Position numbers and translations under genes: made by a program
NCBI GenBank assembly: GCA_032158295.1
Contig: CM063248.1
Coordinates: 11,856,657 to 11,920,656, forward strand
DNA length: 64,000 nt
Direction: 5' to 3'
From: Pycnopodia helianthoides
Taxonomy: Eukaryota; Echinodermata; Asteroidea; Forcipulatida; Asteriidae
Shown: piece by piece, positions 52,401 to 59,959 of the stretch
Position numbering within the stretch: the first letter of the stretch is position 1
How the letters are laid out: every line of letters begins with the position of its first letter
The notes under the pieces: generated by a model
What the model was told of the DNA's origin: nothing
What the model saw: the letters and a program-made list of their open reading frames with translations, nothing else
Database searches by the model: none

Positions 52401-53882
52401 CACTATTTTCTTGTGACCTCGATGACCAATTGAGCTCAAACTTTCACAGGTTTGTTTGTTCATGCATATATGTTTAATCACACAAAATGTGGACACTGAT
52501 TTTGAGCTGTTACCAAAAGTGTACAATACCTTTAATGAATACTCAACTGAAGTTGACTGAGAACTGTAAATGCTTTTCCGTGGTTTGGATATATGGCAAT
52601 TCAGGACTTAAAAAGTATTTGATTTTGATTATCATTCCACTTTAAAAACAACTCTAATTGAATAATGGTCAAGTCTGTACAAAGGGTCTTATCTTTGATG
52701 CTGAAGTAGAAATCTCACTTGAAAAAACCCATGACACACGTCATTACGGGGGTTGAGTCATAAACAGGCGTTTCGCATACCACGTCAAAAGTAAATTCTT
52801 TCCAAAGTCGCAGCCAAATTTGATTATATACTGTTCCTGAAGGTTCAGGCTTCTAGAAAATGTGAAAGATAGAGCGGGAAATGGCAGAATATGTACATAT
52901 TTTCTTTGCCTCGGGTTTAAAATGAGACAGTTTTACAGGAATTTCATGTGCCTTTTCCAGGCTTTTAGAATAGCACACAGAATTGAAACTGGTTATTAAT
53001 TTAATGTTCATAAATTTTAGACTGTAAACAACTTTCAAGATGGTTTTCTTGGCGACATCTCATATGTACTGCTCAGAGCAGCAAGTTACAATACTCGTTA
53101 AGATTAACGATTTGCGCCGCATTTTCCCCACTTTTGTGACTAGATACAAGGTTATAACCTGTATTTAAAGATCTTTTGTCATTAATTCAAAAATTATATA
53201 ATGTACCTCTGGACCTCTGGACATTTAAAAACAAAAAGAAGTATTGATTTTGGACACAATCACTATTTGCCTATTTTGGCGAAGTTTGACCATGAACTGG
53301 CCCATCGTGCGCAGTTCAAAAACGAAGGGGGGAGGGGCTAGTTTTTCCTGTCAAATTTCAACACAATTTACAGGGAGGAAAACTTAACACTTATAAAATA
53401 AAATAAAACTAAATGCAAAATAAACAAGAATAAGTGGTTAAAGTAGTTTGAGTGATTTCATTCAAACTGATCTTTAAAATATTAATCGCAGCAACTAAAT
53501 TAAGCATGACTGAATATGTGCACTAAATCAAAGCCAAAATAAAAATACAAGTGAAAGTAGTAGGCAACTTGACAGTTACTGACTAAGTTACAAGCCAACC
53601 TGGTAGGCCTCATACTTACTGCATTGTACTTTATGCATGAGTTGATTGTAAAGACATCTAGCATTATGTTTGTTATCAGTGGCTAACAGAGTTGCCAGGT
53701 AGTTTGCAACTGACGATTTTATTTAATTATACTAAGATTGAAAATCATGAAAATGGTCTCTGAATAACTTTACCAGCTGTATTCTTCAAGTCTGCAAGTT
53801 GAATTTTCAATCGAGCGATGATCTGATCAGCTTGTTGAGCTCGCTGCTGAAGGCGATTGACTATGGTTGAGTTTGCAGACAT
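22307..53882 (-). CDS. AIMP1: AIMP1 (p43 / pro-EMAP II), complete coding sequence in six exons
   Basis: Non-catalytic scaffold of the cytosolic multi-tRNA-synthetase complex. In vertebrates it binds tRNA through its C-terminal OB fold and can be processed to the cytokine EMAP II. Coding exons: 53774-53882, 42987-43094, 41896-42075, 39814-40013, 28010-28178, 22307-22476. Every junction has GT/AG and compatible phase. The total is 936 bases, 311 residues plus stop, against 312 residues in human. Layout: N-terminal coiled coil (residues 1-71), lysine-rich linker (about 72-131), tRNA-binding/EMAP II domain (about 140-311) with [41 protein letters not shown] and LSQAMVMCA. No frame break, unlike neighbouring GSTCD. 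GSTCD lies downstream on the same strand. Confidence 0.97.
23348..23640 (+). mobile_element. Full-length tRNA-Leu-type SINE with Deu-like core
   Basis: Head GTGTCATGGCCGAGTGGTTA (A box) and GTTCGAGACCC (B box) with GATTCAAGTTCTGG anticodon arm. Core TCCTTGAGCAAGACACTTTG. Tail AAGCGCTTTGAGATTGTTG and AAAGCGCTATATAAGCACC followed by a T run. Confidence 0.8.
25795..26090 (+). mobile_element. MITE-like fragment related to families 1-3
   Basis: GATTGGCAAGGATAAAAAAC start, ATTTCATG and TTCTCTCCTGACTCATG inner motifs. Degraded termini. Confidence 0.4.
26100..26977 (+). mobile_element. LINE reverse transcriptase remnant, 5' part
   Basis: Fragments in several frames read [31 protein letters not shown] and LNRLC, i.e. 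RT motif with the first catalytic-type Asp (LDLSSAFD), then degraded sequence. Stops and shifts throughout. Interrupted at 26984 by a DNA element. Confidence 0.75.
26984..27651. mobile_element. 668-bp DNA transposon nested in LINE
   Basis: Termini CAGGGGTAGAAATAG and complement of CAGGCTTCGAAATAA, flanked by the 6-bp direct duplication ACAAGT at 26978-26983 and 27652-27657. The LINE reading (VYKS / HYLCDLLIL) resumes across it. No transposase. Confidence 0.8.
27658..27910 (+). mobile_element. LINE remnant, 3' part
   Basis: Encodes [20 protein letters not shown] then [20 protein letters not shown] and RERLKHFLF, the standard C-terminal end of CR1/L2-like polymerases. Continuation of 26100-26977. 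Confidence 0.8.
28010..28178 (-). CDS. AIMP1: AIMP1 coding exon 5
   Basis: Acceptor GGTCTTCAG at 28179 and donor GAAT|GTAAGT at 28009. Encodes [20 protein letters not shown], then [18 protein letters not shown] and [11 protein letters not shown]. This is the core of the tRNA-binding OB fold, highly conserved from yeast Arc1p to human. Confidence 0.97.
28236..28563 (+). mobile_element. TTAAAGG MITE (family 3), diverged
   Basis: CTAAAGGGTGTGCACAACC start, CTTGGTAAGATTG, then TTCCTTAAAATATGTTTG and TTCTTGTGACTCC inner motifs as in 52192-52535. Confidence 0.6.
29270..29437. mobile_element. Family-4 MITE
   Basis: GGGGCCGATGGCACAGAGCT start and TTAAGCAGCTCTATGAATTT end; interior TGGCTGGTAACCTTACGGTG. 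Confidence 0.6.
30167..30545 (+). mobile_element. TTAAAGGCACTGGACAC MITE (family 2), complete
   Basis: TIRs TTTAAAGGCACTGGACACG and CCAGTGCCTTTAA complement. Interior GGCTCCCTCTGAAGTAACG and GAAAGCACACAAATTTG. 379 bp, non-coding. Confidence 0.85.
30888..30955 (-). mobile_element. tRNA-like fragment
   Basis: GGTGGATTCGAACCCACAAC (B-box arm) with GTCAAGTGGTTAGATTC on the complement. Too irregular and flanked by repeats for a functional tRNA. Confidence 0.45.
31099..31276 (-). other. Exon-like open segment, unrecognised
   Basis: Bounded by a strong acceptor (TTTTTCCAG at 31277) and donor (CCG|GTAAGC at 31098). One frame reads [20 protein letters not shown] then [13 protein letters not shown] until a TGA near the end. 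Another reads [17 protein letters not shown] through the donor. I recognise no family. Confidence 0.3.
32246..32552. mobile_element. Family-4 MITE, long form
   Basis: CTGGGCCTAATTTCATGCT start and AGCTCTATGAAATTGGGCCC end, interrupted inside by A-rich and other sequence. Confidence 0.6.
33366..33459. repeat. Hairpin, about 34-nt arms
   Basis: GGTCTTAAAGGCTGTTTAAA... pairs with TGACCCTGCGAGGTTTTAAA... ending TTTAAGACC, with a few mismatches. Confidence 0.75.
34238..34627 (+). mobile_element. TTAAAGGAACATTACAG MITE (family 1), copy C
   Basis: Both TIRs present; same orientation as copies A and B. Confidence 0.85.
35500..35735 (+). repeat. Imperfect tandem repeat of CCAAAGTGGCCACAC units
   Basis: Five or so irregular units (about 40-47 bp) with ACCAAAGTGGCCACACCAA and CACAAAGGACAAT; internal near-palindrome GTGGCCAC. 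Confidence 0.7.
35905..36075. repeat. Direct repeat pair TTCCCCAAGTTGGAAAACGA
   Basis: The 26-bp word recurs at about 35911 and 36041 with GGGGGA after each. The intervening sequence is unrecognised. Confidence 0.6.
36363..36470 (+). promoter_or_regulatory. TATA/CCAAT promoter-like block inside AIMP1 intron 4
   Basis: Three CCAAT elements (ATTGG at 36363, CCAAT at 36389, ATTGG at 36424) and a consensus TATAAATA at 36463-36470, in the spacing of compact pol II promoters such as histone genes. No recognisable plus-strand coding region follows; a 56-bp tandem repeat begins at about 36497. Confidence 0.4.
36497..36740 (+). repeat. 56-bp tandem repeat, 4.3 units
   Basis: Unit CAGTACATGCACATTAGCCT... 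CTGGCCAACCGTTAGCACTA with period 56 (36525, 36581, 36637, 36693). Confidence 0.93.
37130..37274 (-). CDS. Possible signal-peptide first exon, unrecognised gene
   Basis: The ATG at 37259 (or 37274) opens [17 protein letters not shown], a typical signal peptide, then [17 protein letters not shown], and stops exactly at a consensus CACA|GTGAGT donor (37129), phase 1. A secreted or membrane protein nested in the AIMP1 intron is possible. No following exon with matching phase was found, so this may be chance or a pseudogene fragment. Confidence 0.3.
38838..39210 (+). repeat. Diverged interspersed repeat, copy 2
   Basis: Colinear words with 19555-19985 (see that entry). Confidence 0.6.
39500..39605 (+). 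mobile_element. Tiny LINE C-terminal fragment
   Basis: [20 protein letters not shown] matches the AxxxWNSLP signature of non-LTR polymerase C-termini. Confidence 0.5.
39814..40013 (-). CDS. AIMP1: AIMP1 coding exon 4, start of tRNA-binding domain
   Basis: Acceptor GACAG at 40014 and donor GAG|GTAAGT at 39813. Encodes [16 protein letters not shown], then [20 protein letters not shown] and [20 protein letters not shown] occupies the position of the EMAP II cytokine heptapeptide. This is the first half of the OB-fold tRNA-binding domain shared with Arc1p and bacterial MetRS C-termini. Confidence 0.97.
40187..40373. mobile_element. Family-4 MITE, best copy
   Basis: Termini AGGGTCCAATTTCATAGAGC and GCTCAATGAAATTGGGCCCT are inverted. 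Interior includes CTGCTAAGCAGAAATTAGCAG. In AIMP1 intron 3. Confidence 0.8.
40541..41088. mobile_element. Foldback element with about 180-bp inverted arms
   Basis: Left arm 40541-40716 (AATGCGCCGTATTTTTGACC...) and right arm 40898-41088 are imperfect reverse complements, including GAGGGCGCTCTC, TAACTTATCGTCTGCTCAGC and TTCTGTCACTTCTGTGCGC. The unpaired middle is about 180 bp. No ORF. Confidence 0.9.
41896..42075 (-). CDS. AIMP1: AIMP1 coding exon 3, linker
   Basis: Acceptor TTTTCAG at 42076 and donor AAAG|GTAAAG at 41895. Encodes [16 protein letters not shown], a glycine-rich stretch and a lysine-rich tail ([13 protein letters not shown]). The short IPLP segment and basic tail match the linker of vertebrate AIMP1, where lysine-rich repeats help RNA binding. 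Confidence 0.94.
42840..42955. mobile_element. Family-4 MITE fragment
   Basis: TTACCAGCCAAAATGGTGC and TTTTCTGCTTAGCATC motifs. Sits just downstream of AIMP1 exon 2. Confidence 0.4.
42987..43094 (-). CDS. AIMP1: AIMP1 coding exon 2
   Basis: TTGTTGCAG acceptor at 43095 and GGAA|GTAAGT donor at 42986. Encodes [20 protein letters not shown] and [16 protein letters not shown], a heptad-rich continuation of the coiled coil. Phase 1 in, phase 1 out. Confidence 0.95.
43197..43545. repeat. Foldback-type repeat, copy 2
   Basis: Inner arms 43217-43253 and 43275-43313 (TGGAATATGGAAAAACATAG / CTATATTTTTCCGTATTCCA) pair. Outer ATTTATCTTCAAGC (43336) pairs with GCTTGAAGATAAAT (43530). Related to 1640-1910. 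Confidence 0.75.
44195..44335 (-). mobile_element. tRNA-like SINE, minus copy
   Basis: GCGGGATTTCAACCTGCAACC, GCACTCTACC and the flank TTTTGTCAATATCTTTGTCC, reverse of the 5530-5640 element. Confidence 0.6.
44476..44860 (-). mobile_element. TTAAAGGCACTGGACAC MITE (family 2)
   Basis: GACACTGGACACCTTTGGT start and GTGTCCAGTGCCTTTAAA end. Close to 8640-8985. Confidence 0.8.
45444..45560 (-). other. Short coding-like fragment
   Basis: One frame reads [20 protein letters not shown] and ends KVEVMASTS before TAA. It looks like a protein C-terminus, but no family is recognised and no splice context is clear. May be transposon debris. Confidence 0.25.
46680..46980 (-). mobile_element. tRNA-like fragments, two
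   Basis: GGAATTTGAACC(T/C)A at 46683 and 46882 with TCCATTAGACCACAGGGCT at 46958; repeated AGCCAGAGGGAAATCAG flank. Derived, not functional tRNAs. Confidence 0.4.
47154..47192 (+). repeat. GAT microsatellite
   Basis: (GAT)n with one interruption (TCACGATGAC). Confidence 0.85.
48290..48495 (+). mobile_element. LINE C-terminal fragment
   Basis: [18 protein letters not shown] followed by EDLPNNDN matches the GxRxxTYxDxLxxDTG...EDLPNAM tail of non-LTR polymerases. Confidence 0.5.
48765..51120 (+). repeat. 44-bp minisatellite, about 53 units
   Basis: Unit ACCAGTGGTTCTACAGGGCT... CCCTTCAAAATCA (44 bp) with variants GAGCTG, TTAAAAT, CCGATGG. Many units lose one A in CAAAATCA or part of CTACAGGGC, concentrated in 49860-50700. 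Not coding: the period shifts frame each unit. Confidence 0.96.
51350..51560 (+). mobile_element. LINE C-terminal fragment
   Basis: [19 protein letters not shown], then [20 protein letters not shown], i.e. the RRLRWxGHVxRM ... DDLKAIG tail of non-LTR polymerases. Abuts the minisatellite. Confidence 0.6.
52192..52535 (+). mobile_element. TTAAAGGCCCTGTACAC MITE (family 3), complete
   Basis: TIR TTAAAGGCCCTGTACACTAT / complement of GTGTACAATACCTTTAA; TTAA at both ends; interior TTCTTGTGACCTCGATGACC shared with families 1 and 2. Confidence 0.85.
53774..53882 (-). CDS. AIMP1: AIMP1 coding exon 1
   Basis: Starts ATG TCT GCA ([20 protein letters not shown]) and continues as an amphipathic helix that in vertebrates forms the leucine-zipper-like contact with other complex members. 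Ends GCT G|GTAAAG at 53773, phase 1. The exon continues upstream as untranslated sequence to an acceptor at 53920. Confidence 0.95.
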
Positions 53883-53919
53883 GGTTAGACGAGCACACTG
53901 GAAGCCTCGAACCAAAAAC
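53883..53919 (-). other. AIMP1: AIMP1 5' UTR part of exon, with acceptor
   Basis: A T-rich stretch ending ATAACAG precedes position 53919, a good splice acceptor. This implies a separate non-coding first exon and promoter further right, which I could not identify in the repeat-filled 54-64 kb region. Confidence 0.6.
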
Positions 53920-55040
53920 CTGTTATAAAATATAAAAAATGTTCACTGTTTCTTTTAATATAGCTGAACCACTTTATGTCGGGTGAGTACACGCCAAATT
54001 CTTTCAGACAGACTCACGGCAGATGTTTTTTTAACGCCAGGGGCAACTTTGGATTTTTCCTCCAATTTTTTGCAGACATGCGTACGGCTGACGTTTGTTT
54101 GATGGATATATCCTTGTCAATTTGGATACACTTCTATTTTATTTGAAAAAATCTCGACGAAAACAAAGGTGGTTTTGGCGGATGCCTGAAACCCCAAACA
54201 AGTCTGAAACTGCATGTAAAATTTGACCTTTGCTTTAAATGTGTGCCGAAACAACTCAAGTATCTATGTGATTATACAGTGTGCTTACTACAAAATGTCC
54301 GGTTATACGTTTTGATTCGGGTAGACGTCAAAAAAATTCAATAGAAAGTTCTGTGACACACATCACATTGTGATTACAAGTTTACACAACGCACGCGGTC
54401 ACATCATCTCCAATTTACAGGCTCGCAGTCTTTGTGTATCTCATCACTTTGCGTGCTGCAATAAAGGCGAGACACATGAATGCTAGAGGGGGTTTCAGAA
54501 CGATGCGATAGCATGAGAGCAAACTTCCTCTAATGGTGAAATATTCCAATACATGTACATTACGCGATAGATCACAACACCGGTTTAAAATGCTGTGATG
54601 AAGATGTATTGTTTCGAATCACATGCGCGGTTGTGTAAATGTTTTTTTTTACCTCAGATTTTGTTTCTGAAATAGTTGGTTACACGTATAACTGACTGTT
54701 TCAGAAACTGTCACCTGTCTTGTAAAATTTTGTTAATTTTAGTTTTTTTGCCATGATGCCCCCCAAATGCGACAAAAATGCTGAGGTGCCCATTTTACAC
54801 TTACAGAATTGCTGCGATGCCCTTTAAATTTTTAGAAAAAGCACGGCAATTATTGCCGTGCCCTTTTGAACACGAAGTTTGGGGCCTGCTTGAATTGTTG
54901 AAAATAATTGATACCGAGGCACCATTTAGTTATTGTGTGCTTTATTTGTCACAATTTTTCCCCCAAGTGGGTACTATCATCCAGGTGGTTCCATGGATGA
55001 TAGCGCCTTCCAATGGGAAAAATTAGTGGTGAAAACAAAA
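53920..55040. other. Upstream of AIMP1 coding region, nothing recognised
   Basis: Should contain the 3' end of the first AIMP1 intron. No promoter or gene identified. Confidence 0.45.
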
Positions 55041-55044
55041 AGTG

Positions 55045-55785
55045 TGACGAACTTGCTATGGATATTGTGGGCGCTCATGCGTAAACGTTTTCTTATACAG
55101 AGTCAGTACAGAAAGTAAATAACAGGGACCGGCAATTTCCATTTTATTTTTCAAATGTCACCCAAGGATAAAATTAACTCTTCTGAACCCAGCAGACTTA
55201 GAATTCCAGAATTAACCTGCATACGAAATATGTGTTCCAAAGCTTCAGCTTCCTCCATCAGGTATAAATAGGAAAATATTTTGTTATAAAATTGTTCCCA
55301 ATGGTACAGGATCTTTACACCCTGAACTCCGTCGTGTTGTACAATGTATGCTATTAGTATTTGCCTCACATTTGATTAATGTTGGTTTTTAATTCCCTTA
55401 AAAAAAATCCTCTTAAGCAACTGCTGAACTAGTGACTTTGTACTGCATTATTGCATCATACAGTAAAACTAGGTAGTACAGGAGCCCAGGTTGGACTCCT
55501 CTGTTACATACAACACAACGGAGTCCAGGGTATAAAGGTCCCGTTCCACTGCGAACAAATCTTTAAGCCTATAATAACAAAATAGTTTCATCTTTACACC
55601 TGATGGAGCTTCGTTCATATTCCTCATGTCGGAATTCCATGCCTGCTGGGTTCAGAATTGTTAATTTTATCCCTTGGTGACATTATTTTTGGAAATAAAA
55701 TCAAAATTGACGTGTCAGATGTAACTATCTGTACTGACTCCATATGTGAAATCTTGCCCACACTTGCGCCCATAATATTCATAGC
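55045..55785. mobile_element. Large foldback element, about 250-bp arms
   Basis: Left arm about 55045-55320 pairs imperfectly with right arm about 55530-55785 (CCCAAGGATAAAATTAA / TTAATTTTATCCCTTGG; GAACCCAGCAG / CTGCTGGGTTC; GTCAGTACAG / CTGTACTGAC; GGGCGC/GCGCCC). Middle non-coding. Confidence 0.85.
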
Positions 55786-56585
55786 ATGAGAACACAAGCT
55801 CACACGTCAATCGTCACAAGATGTTTGATGTTACCAACGGAAGCATGGATTCTTGTTATTTTCAGAGAAAATTTTCACCTGTGGGTATATTTGTTATTTG
55901 TAGACCTGTCAAAAGTATAGTTATGGACATGAAGAAAATCTAAACAAAATTTCAGCTTCTTATTCTTAAACCAGGTAAAAATATGAAAAAATAATAGTTG
56001 AAATTTCCTTCACATTGTTATGTAGAGAACCTTTATACCCAGGAAGTCAGTGCAGTGCAACCATGGCAACAGACACTGACGTTCTACCAGAGCTAGGTAG
56101 TACTCCGTGTAGCATGCAATAAAGCTGTACACACTACAGTCACTAGTGGTAGTACAGTCATTTGTCCAGTTCGGGATAATTGACCAGTTCCGGATCACTT
56201 CAACTTTGCAACATTGACCAAACAATTAAATTACTTACAAACCCAAAATAAGGGTGCCAAACATCATCAACAAATAAATTATGGCAATTTTTCTAAAGTA
56301 TGTGTGCGATATTGATCATTATTTTGAAAGGTTGAAACTTTTCACCTTTAAAATTTGAATGCCAGGGCGAATAAGTTATGTAAAATGCTAAGAATGTGTA
56401 AAAAATATTTCACGTAAATACTGAGCAGTTGCTTGTTTTTTTGAAGAGATGAAATCACCGAAATCAACTTATTAGGGGCATCGTACTCTTGACCAGTTCG
56501 GTTCACTCAACATCTCATTGCTTCAAATTGTGCCGCACTCAGTGAGGTGAAATCATATGGCTGCAGTAGAAAGTTATACATTACA
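55786..56585. other. Intergenic, nothing recognised
   Basis: AT-rich. Duplicated TTGACCAGTTCNG words at about 56180 and 56489. Confidence 0.45.
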
Positions 56586-58577
56586 GTTATTGCTTCTGCT
56601 TCTGCTTCTGCTTGATTACTGCGTAAACACCCGTAAGGGTTATAGTCACGCAGGTGTAGTGTTGGCAGCGTATAAAGATAAATAGTTTGTGAATGGGTGG
56701 GCACGGGTTTGGATGTCCTTGATGTCTAGTTTAGCCAGGCTAGCTTTGAATTTGTTTAGGGTCGTGGCTTTCTTAGTTGATGCTGGTAAAAGGTTCCACT
56801 CTGGAATTGTGCGTGGTATGAGAGAGAATTTGTAGCAGTCCTTTTTGGTATGAAATGGAATAAAGGATGTGTATTGAGAGCAGCTTCGTGTGGATCTAGT
56901 TGAGGGTTTGGGTAGTTTGTCGCTCTGGAAGGCGATGATATTTCTTGTTGCTTTGTACAGGAACGTAAGTCTGTTGGAGGTCCTACGTTCTTCTAGGGTT
57001 GGCCAGTCTAGTTTTGTAAGTATGTCGGTGACGCTTGCGTCCCTCTTGTATGTCTTGGTCACAAAACGAGCTGCTTTCCGTTGTACTCTTTCTAGTGCTG
57101 TTTTCTCGGTTTTGGTATGGGGATCCCAGACGCTAGAACAGTACTCCAGACGTGGACGAACAAGTGACGGGATGATTTGGATGTAATGTTTGTGATATGT
57201 TGTTTCCATGACATGTTGCTAGATATTTCAACACCCAAGTAGGGATGGTGTTGAACATGCTCTAGAGAGGTGTTCCCCATTTTGTACCGGTAGGTTTTCG
57301 GAGATCGTTTTTGTGAGATGTGCATGGTGAAGCACTTGCTGGTGATGAAGCCCATCTGCCACACTTTTTCCCATTCGCAAAGACTGTTGAGGTCATCTTG
57401 AAGGATTTCGGAATCTCTGACCGACCTAATTTGGCGATAAAGAATACAGTCGTCTGCAAACAGGCGTACATGTGATTTAACTGATGAAGGCAAGTCGTTT
57501 ATAAAAGCCAGGAAAAGCAATGGGCCAAGGACGGTTCCCTGTGGTACTCCGGATGTCACTAGGACACTGGATGAGGATGAGCCCTCAAGCACAACTTTCT
57601 GTTGTCGTTGAGTTAGAAAATTGTTCAACCATTTGACGAGCTGGCCTCTGATACCCATGTAGTCAAGTTTGTGCAGTAGCCTCCTGTGTGGAACTGTGTC
57701 AAAGGCTTTTGTGAAGTCAGTTATGATGAGATCAGTTTGACCTTGGGAGTATAGTGTCTTGTTTAAGTCATCTATGGTGAGAGCAAGCTGGGATTCACAC
57801 GACCTGGCCTTGCGAAAACCATGTTGAAGATCCGAAAGGAGATGAAGTTGGTCGAAGTGGTCCATGATGTGGTGATGGATTATGTGTTCTAACAATTTAC
57901 AAGGTATGGAGGTCAGGGAGATTGGTCTGTAGTTGGCTGAGTTAGCTTTGTCACCTTTTTCATAAATGGGCGTGACAATAGCCTCTCGCCAATCACTAGG
58001 TAGAGATCCAGTGTCCAAGGACTTCTGGAAAATCTTGGTAAGGATAGGTGCAATAGCTTGACTACAGTCCTTGAGAATTCTCGCTGGGATCAAGTCAGGA
58101 CCTGTAGCTTTATTAACATTTAAGTCAGATAGTAACTTTAAAACCCCGTCCTTATTGACTGTGATGGTATCGATGTCTGGAGCATTGCTCTGCCCCAGGG
58201 ATGGAAGGGTGTCATTGTTTTCAACAGTGAAAGTTGATTTAAATTGATTGTTAAGGGTGTCTGCTTTGTCTACGGCCGATGTGGCAATCTTCCCATCAGT
58301 AGTGTTTAGAGGAGCAATCCCGAAGGCATGTTGTTTTTTGGCTTTGATGAATTTCCAAAATGGTTTGGTGTTGTTTGACTCCAAGGAGCTGCAAATGATG
58401 TTGGAGATGTATTGACGATTATGTTTGCGAATTGTTCTGTCCATTTTGCGCCGAAGCTTCTTGAACAATTCCCAGTCGTGTTTAATACCAGATTTCTTTG
58501 CTTTGTTATATCTACGTTGCTTTGTGCGAATTAGGCGCCTAGTGTTACGGTCGACCCATGGTCTTGTAGTAATGTTG
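56586..58577 (-). mobile_element. CR1/Jockey-type LINE reverse transcriptase, 5'-truncated and internally deleted
   Basis: Non-LTR retrotransposon polymerase. RT motifs seen in order along the 57092-58777 frame: WREAIVTPIYEKGDK (about residues 263-277), ANYRPISLTSIPCKLLEHII (281-300), QHGFRKARS (318-326), ITDFTKAFDTV (352-362), SGVPQGTVLGPLLF (409-422) and the catalytic FADD (440-443). The reading moves to another frame at about 57170-57200, where about 30 residues usual for the family are missing, and resumes PSLVRPRLEYCSSVWDPH to NYLSLYAANTTPA. No endonuclease or ORF1. The LINE part ends at about 58577 at the junction with another repeat. Confidence 0.92.
56588..56612 (-). repeat. LINE 3' microsatellite tail
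   Basis: (AGAAGC)n on the minus strand shortly after the LINE stop codon, as is usual for CR1-like 3' ends. Confidence 0.7.
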
Positions 58578-59075
58578 TTTTTTTGTGAGAAAAAGAAACT
58601 TGGAGTAGGGTTTGCGACTGTAAGAATAGATGTTCGGGTCAATGCTTTTAGGTGCATCACTTTTTCATTTGCCTTTGCTGTTGTTTTGTGTTTTTGTCGC
58701 TGTGTTTTTGCACTGCTGCTGAAGACACTTACATGACATTCACTGGAGAAAGGAAGTTCACCTCCATGCCAACACACTTCTGAAGTTTGTGTCCTTGAGA
58801 GACAGTTTTATAAATAGGAGTATGGGTTTGCAATAGAGGGCATGCTACTGATTCAGAATAGAATCAACAGATCCTGAACTGGTCAACCAGGAAGACTTTT
58901 CAAAAGTATTAATCTTTTTGGTCAGTGGATACTTACAGTTACACATGTACTTGGCGAATTTTATAACATGTTTAACTTAAGTAAACCGATCAACTAAAAA
59001 AAAAATGTCAAAGAGATTGCAACAAAAATCAACGTGTATTCAAAATCCAAAAAGTGATCCAGAACTGGTCAAATG
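58578..59075. repeat. 500-bp interspersed repeat, copy 2
   Basis: Homologous along its length to 9817-10322. It abuts the LINE 5' end; its antisense supplies a spurious N-terminal extension to the LINE frame. Confidence 0.75.
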
Positions 59076-59950
59076 ATTGTAGTCGTGGCAGTTCAACCAT
59101 GGAGGAATAACTAGAGTAGTACAATGGTACACGGCACGGTGATGGGCCATCCTCCAGTCCATGCCATGATGCCCATGGTTTACGTTCAGCACAGCACTGC
59201 TGTCAGCAGTTGTTGCTCGAGAAGATTTTTTGAAGGGAAATAAATACCAACAAAAGACAGGCAAATAGCAAAAGAAAGTAACCAGTTATAAAGTGGAGGT
59301 GGAATACAATACTTTCCCCCCAAAACAAAAAAACAACAACAACTTACATATGCCTCAAGAAGAAGTTTTGCTCAAATCATACACAACTTTGGACATGTGG
59401 GGCGTATCTTTCGTGTACTTTCAATGAGCCCATACCATTCATGTGTTCCGTGTTACTAGGTACCAGACCTGTGAAAATTCAAAACGCTTGGTGGCGCACT
59501 AGCATTGCACCCAGCCTCGCGCAATTTTTTAAAAGGATAAAATTAATGACCATCACACAGCAGAGGCCGGATCCGAGTTGGTGGCTACTGCCACGGCAAC
59601 GACTGTTGCTCAGGGTGGGACAATAATTAAGGACGTCCTAACGCATAATGACGCAGCGATCCAGCCCTAGCTGTTGCCAGTGTTGCTACCGGATCTCCTA
59701 ATGAGTCGAAATCGCTTGATTGACGCAGCCATATTGGTTTCAAAAGGCCACCAACTAATTTTTGCCTTTATACCATAGGTCTATTTGGTTGGTAATAAGC
59801 AATTTGCTAACAGCTGATTCTATTTTCTCCAATATTTTCAATGGCTTTTCTAAGCTTCCAGCCCCAATTCATAATAAGGACTAAAGGACTAGGCCTATAT
59901 ACAAACTTTATTCATATTCCTTTCTTAATTGTACACAACATGAATCATAA
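59076..59950. other. Intergenic, nothing recognised
   Basis: No gene recognised. Could contain AIMP1's non-coding first exon, but there is no supporting signal. Confidence 0.4.
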
Positions 59951-59959
59951 TTTATAATA

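Larger units (their letters stand above)
43095..53773 (-). other. AIMP1 intron 1 of coding region (10.7 kb)
   Basis: Holds MITEs, tRNA-like fragments, LINE tails and the 44-bp minisatellite. 45570-46680, 47200-47950 and 52540-53770 hold nothing I recognise. Confidence 0.75.
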
